DNA of 64,000 nt from Gammaproteobacteria bacterium (GTDB lineage Bacteria; Pseudomonadota; Gammaproteobacteria; SZUA-152). Positions within the stretch are counted from its first letter, which is position 1; every line of letters starts with the position of its first letter. The translations under genes and the position numbers were made by a program. Location of the stretch: the NCBI GenBank assembly GCA_021647505.1, contig JAKIUN010000008.1:27600-91599 (forward strand), in the 5' to 3' direction. This document shows positions 47,171 to 56,388 of the stretch, in pieces. The notes beneath the pieces are model-generated. The model was not told the DNA's origin, searched no databases, and worked only from the letters and a program-made list of their open reading frames with translations.

Positions 47171-48664
47171 TTATAGAAGCCTGCGCGGCTCTTTGGGTAA
47201 GCTTATGCCCAGCTCGTCCCAGATGTTATCGACACGTTGCCTGATTTCTTCAGTCATTTGAATCGGTTCGCCCCATTCACGGGTGGTCTCACCCGGCCAC
47301 TTGTTGGTGGCATCAAAGCCCATCTTGGAGCCCAGGCCGGATACCGGCGAGGCAAAGTCAAGATAGTCGATGGGGGTGTTTTCGAGGGTGGTGGTGTCGC
47401 GTACCGGATCCATGCGTGTGGTCATGGCCCAGATGACGTCCTCCCAGTTGCGGATATCTATGTCATCGTCACATACCACCACGAACTTGGTGTACATGAA
47501 CTGGCGCAGGAACGACCATACCCCCAGCAGCACCCGCTTGGCGTGGCCTGGGTACTGCTTTTTGATACTGACACAGGCCCAGCGGTAAGAACAGCCTTCG
47601 GGTGGCAGATAGAAATCGACGATCTCCGGGAACTGTTTTTGCAGGATGGGCACGAAGACCTCGTTCAGCGCCACTCCCAGTACTGCCGGTTCATCCGGTG
47701 GCCGGCCGGTGTAGGTGCTGTGATAGATGGGTTCGCGGCGCTGGGTGATGCGCTCGATAGTGAACACGGGAAAGCGATCCATCTGATTGTAGTAGCCAGT
47801 GTGGTCGCCGAAGGGGCCTTCATCAGCCGTATCATTGGGCTCCAGCCAGCCCTCCAACACGAACTCGGCAGAGGCAGGGATCTGTAGCTCCGAACCCAGG
47901 CATTGCGCCACCTCGGTCTTGGAGCCGCGCAGCAGACCGGCGAAGGCATATTCCGACAGGGCGTCCGGCACCGGCGTCACCGCTGCGAGGATGGTGGCCG
48001 GGTCGGCGCCCAGGGCCACGGCGATGGGGAAACGCTCACCGGGATGGGCCTCACACCAGTCACGGAAGTCCAGCGCGCCGCCGCGGTGGGCCAGCCAGCG
48101 CATGATGACGCGGTTTCTGCCGATTACCTGCTGGCGGTAGATGCCCAGGTTCTGTCTTTCTTTATTGGGGCCTTTTGTGACCACCAGACCCCAAGTGATC
48201 AGCGGTCCGGCATCGCCCGGCCAGCAGGTCTGGATGGGCAGTTTTGACAAATCCACCTCATCGCCCTCCAGGGTCACCGTCTGACAGGGCGGGCGCTTGA
48301 CCACCTTGGGCGCCATGTTCAGCACCTGCTTGAACACCGGCAGCTTGTCCCAGGCATCCTTCATGCCCTTGGGTGGCTCCGGCTCCTTGAGGAAGGCCAG
48401 CAGCTTGCCCACCTCGCGCAGGGCGGTGACGGATTCCTCGCCCATGCCCAGCGCTACCCGCTGCGGAGTGCCAAACAGGTTGGCCAGCACCGGGATGTCC
48501 GAGCCTTTGGGGTTTTCGAACAACAGCGCCGGGCCGCCGGCACGCAGGGTGCGGTCGCAGATTTCGGTCATCTCCAGGTGGGGATCAACCTCGTGGGTGA
48601 TGCGTTGCAACTCGCCGCGGGCTTCCAGTTGCACGATAAAGTCGCGCAGGTCTTGGTATTTCAT
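47171..48664 (-). CDS. ubiD: UbiD family decarboxylase
   Basis: The protein has 497 residues, equal to E. coli UbiD (497). UbiD hallmarks include [19 protein letters not shown], the prFMN/metal region with [21 protein letters not shown] and the [20 protein letters not shown] segment. It removes the carboxyl group of 3-octaprenyl-4-hydroxybenzoate in ubiquinone synthesis, using prenylated FMN made by UbiX (not in this window). It stands alone beyond the parA hairpin. Confidence 0.95.
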   Translation of the reverse strand: MKYQDLRDFIVQLEARGELQRITHEVDPHLEMTEICDRTLRAGGPALLFENPKGSDIPVLANLFGTPQRVALGMGEESVTALREVGKLLAFLKEPEPPKGMKDAWDKLPVFKQVLNMAPKVVKRPPCQTVTLEGDEVDLSKLPIQTCWPGDAGPLITWGLVVTKGPNKERQNLGIYRQQVIGRNRVIMRWLAHRGGALDFRDWCEAHPGERFPIAVALGADPATILAAVTPVPDALSEYAFAGLLRGSKTEVAQCLGSELQIPASAEFVLEGWLEPNDTADEGPFGDHTGYYNQMDRFPVFTIERITQRREPIYHSTYTGRPPDEPAVLGVALNEVFVPILQKQFPEIVDFYLPPEGCSYRWACVSIKKQYPGHAKRVLLGVWSFLRQFMYTKFVVVCDDDIDIRNWEDVIWAMTTRMDPVRDTTTLENTPIDYLDFASPVSGLGSKMGFDATNKWPGETTREWGEPIQMTEEIRQRVDNIWDELGISLPKEPRRLL

Positions 48665-49065
48665 CGGAAAATCAGAGCCTTTGCCTTTGATTTGCTGAGA
48701 GGCGCAAGGATAGCAGAAAGTAACCCTGTGGCCGTTTATTAACCCAGCATCAAAATAGGTAACTACTCAGCCTGCTTTTTAACCGTCGAGATGTAGCCTC
48801 GAATTCGGCGAAAATGTTTTCGCACCTTGATCAGATCGCAAGCAGCCTGAAAAATACATTCAATTTCAAGCTGTTATATTTTCCCTTGATTGGGAGGACG
48901 AACTCCGAAACTTGAGTTTTACAGTAAGTGGTGTAATCGCTGCCAGTACCCGGTCACCCAGTTTATCTTTGGGCAACTTGCCTCGTACTTTGATATCCAC
49001 TGCGGACTTTTTGCTGGGAGCTATCGCAGTGATGTCCCAAATTGGCAATGGCAATAAAAGGAAGA
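48665..49065. other. Gap between ubiD and tRNA-Arg
   Basis: About 400 bp. A 62-residue minus-strand ORF (48866-49054, with [17 protein letters not shown]) is open but has no recognised family and no clear binding site. The remainder is AT-rich with a partial ttattaacccagc motif at 48736 similar to the hairpin at 22308. Confidence 0.35.
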
Positions 49066-49142
49066 TGGCGCGCCTGACAGGAGTCGAACCTGTGACCCCC
49101 GCCTTCGGAGGGCGGTACTCTATCCAGCTGAGCTACAGGCGC
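49066..49142 (-). tRNA. tRNA-Arg (anticodon CCG)
   Basis: The minus strand folds as a complete cloverleaf: acceptor GCGCCTG/CAGGCGC, D arm GCTCAGCTGGATAGAGT, anticodon stem CCGCC/GGCGG with loop CTCCGAA (anticodon CCG), T arm with GGTTCGACTCC, and an encoded CCA (49066-49068). It reads CGG codons. Confidence 0.95.
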
Positions 49143-49524
49143 ATTGCGTTGAGCGATCCCCGATCGGGGAGCGTAGGATATCGCTTATGGGACGGGACGT
49201 CCACGCAGCTGTCGACGATCCTTTGTAATATTCGGCCAAGACCAAAATCACCCACCTCCTGCCGATGCCACTGAGTCTCCAGATAAAATTCTCCGGCACA
49301 ATGAGTTTCCCGGCGGACAGTTACTTACACCTGATGATTGGCAGCCTTGCTGTTTTTGTGTTTTCATCCGCCAAGGTTCCTGAGTTGCGGACGAAGGTAT
49401 TGGAAGGCACCGCAACGGGCATCACGAGATATTCGGCCGGAAGGTTTGCTGCAGTAGAGGCATTTATTCACTGCATCCGATGTCATCGGGGCCTGCCGTT
49501 ATCAGCCAAAACAAGGAGGTAAGC
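49143..49524. other. Gap upstream of the small-GTPase operon
   Basis: No gene is evident; one open frame here (49265-49522) has neither start site nor recognisable sequence. AGGAGGT at 49514-49520 is a near-perfect ribosome binding site, four bases before the GTG of the next gene. The operon promoter is probably here. Confidence 0.5.
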
Positions 49525-50169
49525 GTGACTAACAAAAAAAGCGCCAGGCAAGTCGTCCCCGAAGCGGGTACCGGCAGTGAGGAGAGCGTCGACAAGATTC
49601 GTGACATCCTCTTCGGCAGCCAGATGCGCGACTATGAGCGCAAATTCTCGCAGCTGGAGGAGCGGATCATGAAGGAAGTGAGCCGTCTGCGCGAGGAGCA
49701 GGAAAAACGCCTGATATCCCTCGAACAATCCATCGACCGCGAGCTGGAATCCCTACTTAAGCGTCTCAGCGGCGAACACGATGACCGACTGGCGGCGGAG
49801 CAGGATCTCTCCGAGGCTCTGGCAAGCCAGGCGGAGCAGTTGCGTGCAGAGCTGTCAGGCCTGGACGAAGGCCTGAAGCAAACGGCCAGTGAATTGCAAC
49901 AGCAGATCGAACAGCAATCCCGTGCCCTTAGCGAAGAAATCGGTGCCCGTCAGGCAGAAAGCAGCGACCAACTGGCGCGAGAAACTGGCAATTTGCGTGA
50001 GCAAAAGGTCGACCGTTCCGCCCTCTCTACCTTGTTCAATGAGCTGGCCGCGCGGATCACCGGCGACCCGTTGCCAATCAACGGCTCTCTGGCGGCTGAT
50101 GGCTCCCTACCCGCTGACGGCTCCCTACCGGCTAATAGCCCCCAGATGGAAGGCGGTGGGAAGGCCTGA
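49525..50169 (+). CDS. Coiled-coil protein, first gene of the small-GTPase operon
   Basis: The protein has 214 residues and a GTG start after AGGAGGT. Most of it (about residues 20-185) is one long coiled coil (FSQLEERIMKEVSRLREEQ, then ALASQAEQLRAELSGLDEG). The C-terminus is a low-complexity tail with three GSLxADGSLP-like repeats. There is no signal peptide. In coupled position with an OmpA-family protein, a Ras-like GTPase and an HD-GYP protein, it is probably a cytoplasmic scaffold or a GTPase partner, which is inference. I do not know a named family. It ends three bases before the next start. Confidence 0.75.
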   Translation: MTNKKSARQVVPEAGTGSEESVDKIRDILFGSQMRDYERKFSQLEERIMKEVSRLREEQEKRLISLEQSIDRELESLLKRLSGEHDDRLAAEQDLSEALASQAEQLRAELSGLDEGLKQTASELQQQIEQQSRALSEEIGARQAESSDQLARETGNLREQKVDRSALSTLFNELAARITGDPLPINGSLAADGSLPADGSLPANSPQMEGGGKA

Positions 50170-50172
50170 GAG

Positions 50173-51933
50173 GTGGCCGACAGCAAGTCCTCCGCCCCTA
50201 AGCCGGGCGACGGGGACGATGATCTCAGCACCCTGCGACGCCTGCTGCTACGCCCGGAACAGCGCCGCATCGAGGAACTGGGTGAGCGGCTGGAAAATCC
50301 GGAGCTGCACGCCCACGACATCAGCCGGGTGTTGCCCGACGCTCTGCGTCTCAGCGCAAAAGACAACGGCACCCTGCGCGATGCCCTGGCGCCCACCGTC
50401 GAGACCATCATCCACACCTCCGTGCGCCGCGATAGCCGTCACTTCGCCGATGCCCTGTTTCCGGTCATCGGCCCGGCTATCCGCAAGGCGATAGCCGAGG
50501 CCCTGCGACAGATGCTACAGAACCTCAGCGAGGTATTGGAACACAGCTTCTCCCGCCGCGGTCTGACCTGGCGTTTCGAGGCCTGGCGCACCGGCCGTCC
50601 CTTCGCTGAGGTAGTGTTGCTGCACAGTCTGGAATTCCGTGTCGAGCAGGTATTTCTCATCCATCGCGAAAGTGGTGTCTTGCTACAACACCTCAGCGCC
50701 GACAACGTGGCCTTCGAGGATGCCGACCTGGTCTCGGCCATGCTCACCGCCATCCAGGACTTCGCCCACGACTCCTTCGCCATGGCCGGCGACCAGGCCC
50801 TCGACAGCATCCAGATGGGCGATCTCACCGTGTGGGTGGAACAAGGCCCGGAGGCGATCATCGCCGGCGCCATCCGCGGCAACGCACCGGAGGAACTGCG
50901 TGGGGCGTTCCACGAGACCCTGGAATCTATCCATCAGCGACAGGCCGAGGCCCTGCGCGACTTCGATGGTGACCCGGCCCTCTTCGAGACAGACGCGGTA
51001 CAGCAGACCCTGCAGCAATGCCTGCAGGCCCGTTACCGTAAGGACGTCTCACGTATCTCACCCCTGCTGCTGATACTATTGCTGCTCCTGCTCACCGGCG
51101 GAGGCTATTGGATCTATACCGAGCTGCGCGAACAGCAGGCCTTCGAGGCCTATCTGCAAACCCTCAATCAGGCGCCAGGCATCGTCGTAACCAACGCCGT
51201 GGCCGTCAATGGGGGCTATCGCGTACAGGGCCTGCGCGACCCGTTGGCCGCCGAGCCCCTGTCATTGCTTGGCAAAAAGGATCCACTGGATCCGCAACGC
51301 CTCGATCTCCACTTCGAACCCTATCAGGCTCTCGCTCCGTCCTTCGTACTGATCCGCAGCCAGCGCCTGTTACAGCCGCCAGAGACGGTGAACCTGGATC
51401 TGGACGGCGAGGTACTACACCTCACTGGCCATGCCCCGGCCGCCTGGATCAGCGAGGCGCGACGCCTTGCGCTGGCCCAGCCCGGCGTGGCCGCAGTCGA
51501 CACCAGCGCCCTGCGGGATCAGAGCCGCAATGACTTGCAAGCATTGCAAACGACGCTGAGCAGGCAAGTGATCCGCTTCAACGTCGACACCACCCACAGC
51601 GAAACCGATGCGCAAACCCTGCAGCGCCTGGCTCACGACCTCCGACGTCTGCAAACCTTGGCGCGGGTACAGGGGTTGCAGCCACGAGTGATGCTGGTCG
51701 GCCACAGCGATGCCACAGGCACGGCGGCGCGCAACCACCTGCTTAGTCGTCGCCGTGCCGATTGGTTGCACGAGCATCTACTCGGCCTCGGCGTCGACCC
51801 CGCCCTGCTCACAGTGCGCGCCGCCGGCAGCAGCGAACCGGTGAGCACGAAAACAACCCCAGCGGGTCAAGCGCAAAATCGCAGTGTCACCCTCATTGTT
51901 CACCTAGCCCCAAAAGAGGAAGCGGACAAATGA
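50173..51933 (+). CDS. OmpA-family protein with large cytoplasmic N-terminal domain
   Basis: The protein has 586 residues and a GTG start. Residues 1-295 lack a signal peptide and are helical and charged (RRLLLRPEQRRIEELGERL; FRVEQVFLIHRESGVLLQH). That part resembles a cytoplasmic sensor or docking region. One transmembrane helix (about 297-318, LLLILLLLLLTGGGYWIY) follows. Outside it, two small BON-like folds lead to a C-terminal OmpA/MotB peptidoglycan-binding domain with VMLVGHSDATGTAARN and SRRRADWL. It would tie the inner membrane to peptidoglycan and present a cytoplasmic surface to the GTPase encoded next, which overlaps its stop codon (ATGA). Confidence 0.8.
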   Translation: MADSKSSAPKPGDGDDDLSTLRRLLLRPEQRRIEELGERLENPELHAHDISRVLPDALRLSAKDNGTLRDALAPTVETIIHTSVRRDSRHFADALFPVIGPAIRKAIAEALRQMLQNLSEVLEHSFSRRGLTWRFEAWRTGRPFAEVVLLHSLEFRVEQVFLIHRESGVLLQHLSADNVAFEDADLVSAMLTAIQDFAHDSFAMAGDQALDSIQMGDLTVWVEQGPEAIIAGAIRGNAPEELRGAFHETLESIHQRQAEALRDFDGDPALFETDAVQQTLQQCLQARYRKDVSRISPLLLILLLLLLTGGGYWIYTELREQQAFEAYLQTLNQAPGIVVTNAVAVNGGYRVQGLRDPLAAEPLSLLGKKDPLDPQRLDLHFEPYQALAPSFVLIRSQRLLQPPETVNLDLDGEVLHLTGHAPAAWISEARRLALAQPGVAAVDTSALRDQSRNDLQALQTTLSRQVIRFNVDTTHSETDAQTLQRLAHDLRRLQTLARVQGLQPRVMLVGHSDATGTAARNHLLSRRRADWLHEHLLGLGVDPALLTVRAAGSSEPVSTKTTPAGQAQNRSVTLIVHLAPKEEADK

Positions 51934-52424
51934 TACGTAAAAAGGTCTGCATGCTGGGCGCCTTCGCCGTGGGCAAGACTTCCCTGGTCGAGCGCTTCGT
52001 CAAGAGCCTGTTCAGTGAACGCTATCAGACCTCACTGGGGGTCAAGATCGACAAAAAATCGTTGCTCGTCGACGAGCAGCCACTGGAGCTGATCCTGTGG
52101 GATCTGGCCGGCGAGGATGAATTCGTCAGCCTGCGCCTGCCCTATCTGCGTGGCGCTGCCGGCCTGCTGCTGGTGGTGGACGGCACTCGCCCAGAGACTC
52201 TGGACATCGTCCTCGCCCTGCACGACAAGGCCATCGCCGAGATTGGCGAGGTGCCTTTCGCCTTGTTGATCAACAAGGCCGACCTGACCGAGGGCTGGCA
52301 CATCGACCCATGCGACATCGACCGCCTGGTGGCGCGAGGCTGGACGGCACTGGAAACCAGCGCCAAAACCGGCCGTGGTGTAGAAGAGGCCTTCGAGACC
52401 CTGGGCAAAGAGATGCTGGAGTGA
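51930..52424 (+). CDS. Ras/Rab-like small GTPase
   Basis: The protein has 164 residues, a single G domain. G1 is GAFAVGKTSL, G2 the Thr in YQTSLGVK, G3 WDLAGEDE, G4 NKAD and G5 TSAKTG. The Ras catalytic Gln after DxxG is Glu (GED), so intrinsic hydrolysis may be altered. It lacks a C-terminal prenylation site, as expected in bacteria. Bacterial Ras-like GTPases (MglA and relatives) control polarity and assembly of envelope machines. It overlaps the OmpA-family gene by four bases (ATGA) and the HD-GYP gene by four (GTGA), so all three are made in one place. Confidence 0.88.
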   Translation: MIRKKVCMLGAFAVGKTSLVERFVKSLFSERYQTSLGVKIDKKSLLVDEQPLELILWDLAGEDEFVSLRLPYLRGAAGLLLVVDGTRPETLDIVLALHDKAIAEIGEVPFALLINKADLTEGWHIDPCDIDRLVARGWTALETSAKTGRGVEEAFETLGKEMLE

Positions 52425-53911
52425 TCGACGAATTGCCAGCGGCAGTGGGCAGCGCCCTGCTCGACCTCACCTTGCAACAGGATGCCAGCGCCTATCTGCA
52501 GATCGGCAAGGACGGCATCCTCAACGACATGGGCGGCGATCTGGAACACTTCGACCTCAAGGGCCTGGTGCCGGGCGAACCAGCGACAGAACAGCTGCTG
52601 TTTCTTGACGGCATGCTGCCCCTGAGCGATACCCCGCTGACTCTGGCAGCGGTGGAACTCAGCCCGGATCACTATGCCGACATCCACCTTCTGCCCGAGG
52701 CAAAACGTGACTGGGCAGTACTGATAGATCGCAACAACAGCCTCTACTGGCGCGCCCAGGCGCAGCAGAAGGCCAACGAACTCAACCTGTTGCGCCGTCG
52801 CTTGCGGCGTCTGGAGTCTGCTCCGGCACAATCTTCGCTGGCCGCACCGGCCATGCCCGCGCCCATCCTCTACAATGCCCTCGGCATGGCGGTGCTGGAA
52901 CAGCAGGCAGACGGCGGCTTCCAACTAGTGGGTATGCCGCCGGCAGAACTCACCATGCTCTGTCCCGATGCTTGGCAGACAGGCAAAGATCTCTACCCGC
53001 AACGCGAATTTCCTTTTCTGGAGAATTTCATCACCGAGGCCGAGGGGGCTTGGAGCAACGCGGTAAAGCCTCGGCGTTCCGGCCCCTGGGTGGAGACGGA
53101 TGCACGGGGCGGAGAACATGCCTTGGAGGCCATTGCCATGCTGTGGTCCGGGCGGCGCCTGCTCATCATCGAACTGTTGGGTGAACGCTACGAGGAGCAT
53201 CGCGGCTTTTTGCAGATGGGGCGCGAAAACGCCCTGCTCAGAAATTACCTGGAAGAGCAGGTGCACCTGCGCACCGCAGACATCCGTGCACGTGAGGAAG
53301 AAATTGCCCTGCGCCTGGTATGGGCGGCGGAATCCCGCGACGACGGCGAGACTGGCGCACATATCCGTCGTATCGGCCTCTACAGCGAGGTACTGGCCAG
53401 CACCATCGGCTGGGATCGGCCCAGCGTCGACGACATCCGCATCGCCGCCACCATGCACGATATCGGCAAGATCGGTATCCCCGACGTCGTGCTGCGCAAA
53501 CCGGGCCCACTCACCGCCGAGGAATTCACCATCATGAAGACCCACCCGGTGATCGGTGGGCGCATCCTTGCCGGCTCCAAGAGTCCCATGTTGCAAATGG
53601 CCAAGGACATCGCCCTCAGCCATCACGAAAAATGGGACGGCAGTGGCTACCCCTACGGGCTCAAGGGCGAGGCCATCCCCATGGCCTCACGCATCGTCGC
53701 CCTGGCCGACGTGTTCGACGCCCTGGTGCATGAGCGGGTGTACAAGGCTGGCATGTCAGCCGATACCGCCGTAGAAATCATGGCCATGAACCGGGGAAAA
53801 CAGTTCGACCCCAACCTGTTTGACGAATTTCTTCGCCAGCGTGAACGCTTCGAACTCATCGCCCAGGAACAGTCCGTGATGCTGTTCGAGGGCTTTCGCG
53901 GCAACCCCTGA
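52421..53911 (+). CDS. HD-GYP c-di-GMP phosphodiesterase
   Basis: The protein has 496 residues and a GTG start. Residues 1-300 are a two-part N-terminal region. The first half has GKDGILNDMGGDLEHF, like a sensory or roadblock-type fold. A coiled coil (EEQVHLRTADIRAREEEIA) connects it to the HD-GYP domain (about 310-490). The signature is complete: MHDIGKIGIPD, KTHPVIGGRIL, SHHEKWDGSGYPYGL and ALADVFDALV. It should degrade c-di-GMP. Encoded directly after the Ras-like GTPase, it may be the effector whose activity the GTPase modulates, which is inference. Confidence 0.9.
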   Translation: MIDELPAAVGSALLDLTLQQDASAYLQIGKDGILNDMGGDLEHFDLKGLVPGEPATEQLLFLDGMLPLSDTPLTLAAVELSPDHYADIHLLPEAKRDWAVLIDRNNSLYWRAQAQQKANELNLLRRRLRRLESAPAQSSLAAPAMPAPILYNALGMAVLEQQADGGFQLVGMPPAELTMLCPDAWQTGKDLYPQREFPFLENFITEAEGAWSNAVKPRRSGPWVETDARGGEHALEAIAMLWSGRRLLIIELLGERYEEHRGFLQMGRENALLRNYLEEQVHLRTADIRAREEEIALRLVWAAESRDDGETGAHIRRIGLYSEVLASTIGWDRPSVDDIRIAATMHDIGKIGIPDVVLRKPGPLTAEEFTIMKTHPVIGGRILAGSKSPMLQMAKDIALSHHEKWDGSGYPYGLKGEAIPMASRIVALADVFDALVHERVYKAGMSADTAVEIMAMNRGKQFDPNLFDEFLRQRERFELIAQEQSVMLFEGFRGNP

Positions 53912-53992
53912 GAAACGGAAAAACTGGGCACAACAGGCATTTCGGCGAGGCATATCGCTTGCGAACTACAATATCCACGCGGCGAGTTGCGA

Positions 53993-54742
53993 TTACTTGC
54001 GATGCTTGGCGGGGTCGTATTCCTCCGTCACCGGCACCGAGCTAATGCGGGCCATGGCCTCATCCATCCAGGCCTCGCCGCGCTGATTGATCTCTGAGGC
54101 GCTGAGGCCTTCAGTCTGTATCGGTTCACCGATGATCACATGGATAGTACCTGATCGCTTGACGAAGGAACCCCGGCCCCAGAATTCACCGGCATTGTGC
54201 ACCACCGGAACCACCGGCACGCTGGCCTTAGCCGCCAGCAACGAGCCACCCACACCCCAGCGTTTGTGCACCCCGGGCGGTACCCGCGTGCCTTCGGGGA
54301 AGATCACTATCCAGATACCGTCTTCCAGACGTTGTATGCCCTGTTCGGTAATCTGCTTGATGGCCTTGCGGCCAGACGAACGGTCAATGGATATGGGCCG
54401 CAACATGGCCATGCCCCAGCCGAAGAAGGGCACCCACATGAGTTCCCGCTTGAGCACCCAGCACTGTGGTGGGAACAGCAGTTGCAAGGCATAGGTTTCC
54501 CAGGTGGACTGGTGTTTGCAAAAGATGATGGCCGAGCTGTCGGGGATGTTTTCCCGCCCCTCCACTTTGTAGTCGATACCACACATCCACTTGAGCATGT
54601 TTACATTGTAGGCCGCATAGCCCCGAGCAAAATGCGAGCGCCAAACAAAGGGTGTCGGGGCCATGAGAATCAGCACCAGCGCGACAACCACGGTGGAGAG
54701 AATCATCGACAGGCTGAACAGCGAGGAGCGCAGCAACATCAT
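53993..54742 (-). CDS. plsC: 1-acylglycerol-3-phosphate acyltransferase PlsC
   Basis: The protein has 249 residues with an N-terminal membrane helix (MILSTVVVALVLILMAPTPF). Acyltransferase motifs are KHQSTWET (the catalytic His is followed by Glu/Asp), RPISIDRSSG and FPEGTRVPPG, with VPVVHNAGEFW. It acylates lysophosphatidic acid in phospholipid synthesis. It overlaps gmhB by four bases, a pairing often seen in gammaproteobacteria. Confidence 0.92.
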   Translation of the reverse strand: MMLLRSSLFSLSMILSTVVVALVLILMAPTPFVWRSHFARGYAAYNVNMLKWMCGIDYKVEGRENIPDSSAIIFCKHQSTWETYALQLLFPPQCWVLKRELMWVPFFGWGMAMLRPISIDRSSGRKAIKQITEQGIQRLEDGIWIVIFPEGTRVPPGVHKRWGVGGSLLAAKASVPVVPVVHNAGEFWGRGSFVKRSGTIHVIIGEPIQTEGLSASEINQRGEAWMDEAMARISSVPVTEEYDPAKHRK

Positions 54743-55278
54743 GACGGCGCCACCAAGTCGTCCACTGTGGCGGCCAGGTCGGCATAGACCGGCACATTAT
54801 CCAGTCCCTCCGCCGCGGCCAATGTTCGCAGCCCCTTGCCGGTCTTCACCAGCAGCGGGCGGGCGCCCACGGCACGGGCAGCGTCGAGGTCGCGCAGGGA
54901 ATCACCGATCACCGGCACGCCCGTCAGCGGCACAGCGTAGTGTTCAGCGATCTGATGCATCAACCCCGGCAGTGGCTTGCGGCAGTTGCAGGCGTCATCC
55001 GGGCTGTGCGGGCAGTAGAAAACCCGATCCACCCTGCCATCCTCTTCCGCCAGCAGGTGGGTCAGCTTGTCGTGCATGGCCCCCAGCGTGGCGAGATCGA
55101 ACAGGCCACGGCCAACACCAGACTGGTTGGTCGCTACGGCCACCGTATAGCCCGCCCGGTTGAGGCGCGCAATAGCTGCCAGACTGCCGGGCAGGGGGAC
55201 GAATTCGTCCACAGACTTAATGTAATTATCGGAGTCTTCGTTAATCACGCCATCACGATCCAGAATCACTAATTGCAT
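54739..55278 (-). CDS. gmhB: D-glycero-beta-D-manno-heptose-1,7-bisphosphate 7-phosphatase
   Basis: The protein has 179 residues and belongs to the HAD family. The catalytic motif is ILDRDGVINED, motif II ATNQSGVGRG, and the zinc ligands lie in CPHSPDDACNCRKP, the GmhB signature. The HAD acidic motif is in VIGDSLRDLDAA. It removes the 7-phosphate during synthesis of ADP-heptose for lipopolysaccharide inner core, so the host has heptose-containing LPS. It is transcribed with plsC. Confidence 0.95.
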   Translation of the reverse strand: MQLVILDRDGVINEDSDNYIKSVDEFVPLPGSLAAIARLNRAGYTVAVATNQSGVGRGLFDLATLGAMHDKLTHLLAEEDGRVDRVFYCPHSPDDACNCRKPLPGLMHQIAEHYAVPLTGVPVIGDSLRDLDAARAVGARPLLVKTGKGLRTLAAAEGLDNVPVYADLAATVDDLVAPS

Positions 55279-55331
55279 GCCGCTCCCGCAGGGTGGTTGT
55301 TCGTTGCGGGCATTCTAGCAAAAGTGCACCG

Positions 55332-55520
55332 TCAATAATCAGCGCACATAAAAAAGCCGGAGACATTCACCATTTTCGATTCACGCTGCATGATCTTGTC
55401 CATCTTTTGCCAGAAGGCCTGCCTGAGATCGAAGTCGGCGGAAATGGCGGTACCGATGAGGAGAATGAACAGATCGGCCGTCTCCTCGGCCAGTTGCTCT
55501 TTCGGTTTGCCCTTGGTGAC
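55332..55520 (-). pseudogene. MazG-like nucleotide pyrophosphohydrolase, C-terminal remnant
   Basis: On the minus strand the frame reads KGKPKEQLAEETADLFILL, AISADFDLRQAFWQKMDKIM and ends at a TGA. This is the second half of a small MazG-type protein, with the acidic EETADL portion of the metal site kept. The 5' part is absent; at about 55521 the sequence changes to the PIN remnant on the other strand. So it is a truncated relic at a rearrangement junction. Confidence 0.6.
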
Positions 55521-55537
55521 TCAATCTCAAGAAAACG

Positions 55538-55812
55538 ATATGGGCTATTAATCTGAAAGATTTTCCAGATGATGTGCTCGGCCAATATGATATTGAAGCC
55601 ATGCATTCCGATGCCTTTATTGAAATCGAAAACCAGCTCGATTTACATCAGGGTGCAGTTATTGTCACGGCCAAACAGCATTGATAAATCCATCCAAAAC
55701 AGCAGATGAGTATATTGAAACCCTGGCTGCTCAGGGGTTGGCTATCTCAGCCGATCGGTTTCGAGATTTTGTAGAACTTATACAAGCTAAGAATGGAGGC
55801 CGGCTAGCTTAA
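55538..55812 (+). pseudogene. PIN-domain (VapC-type) protein, frameshifted C-terminal remnant
   Basis: The first frame reads AINLKDFPDDVLGQYDIEAM and DLHQGAVIVTAKQ to a TGA. A second frame, offset by an indel near 55683, continues TADEYIETLAAQGLAISADRF and ends LA-stop. The combined text is the C-terminal half of VapC-like PIN proteins with the typical NLKDFP segment. The N-terminal acidic residues and any antitoxin gene are missing. It is not functional as it stands. Confidence 0.65.
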
Positions 55813-55863
55813 ACGGCACAGAAAAAGTATGAGACAGCGTAAAGTCAAGCAATGCCCCCCCTT

Positions 55864-56388
55864 TTAGTGCGTGCTTGTCTTGATGGCACCTTGCCTGTCC
55901 AGAACCTGTATCGAGGTATAGCTTCCCCGATCAAGTTTAATCAGCAGACAGGGGCTGCTGAGCGCCTGGGCAACGAGGGCATCTGCGGGGGGGTGCAACC
56001 AGTTCAGTGTGAGCTGTGCCTGGTCTTGTAAAATGCGCAGGTTATCTTCCCCAGCCAACTCCAGCCGGTAACCCAGTGTGGGCTGTTGCCCCATCTCGAC
56101 CAGCAAGGCTACCTCATGTTGAAAATCCAACGCCGGTAGCTTGATGGGCTTGCCGCCGAGCATGTCGGCACGGATTTGCCGGATGCTGGCCTCCAGCTGC
56201 CCGGCATCGTCTATCCAGGTGGCCTTGGGCGTGGTCTGGCTGCGACCGCAGTGTGCACTGACATAGATTGCCTCCACAGTGGGCTTGCTGCCCTGATGCG
56301 GATCTTTCTCCGTCCACGACTGACAGGCGCTTGTCAGCAGCATCAACAAACCGAATACGGCCATCATTGAGAGTTGTGTCATGGTCAT
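55864..56388 (-). CDS. PrcB-like lipoprotein (protease-complex subunit family)
   Basis: The protein has 174 residues. The signal peptide ends in lipobox TSAC (about residue 22). The C-terminal domain (about 85-165) has the PrcB_C pattern VALLVEMGQQPTLGYRLEL, followed by LNWLHPPADALVAQALSSPCLLIKL. In Treponema denticola PrcB is a lipoprotein needed for the subtilisin-like dentilisin complex. Here the gene overlaps the S8 protease gene by four bases (ATGA), the same partnership, so a role in maturation or stability of that protease is a fair inference. No prcA homologue is visible. Confidence 0.72.
   Translation of the reverse strand: MTMTQLSMMAVFGLLMLLTSACQSWTEKDPHQGSKPTVEAIYVSAHCGRSQTTPKATWIDDAGQLEASIRQIRADMLGGKPIKLPALDFQHEVALLVEMGQQPTLGYRLELAGEDNLRILQDQAQLTLNWLHPPADALVAQALSSPCLLIKLDRGSYTSIQVLDRQGAIKTSTH

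Noticed and set aside
48866..49054. 62-residue minus-strand ORF near tRNA-Arg
   Set aside because: No ribosome binding site, no family recognised and short; could be real but not supportable.
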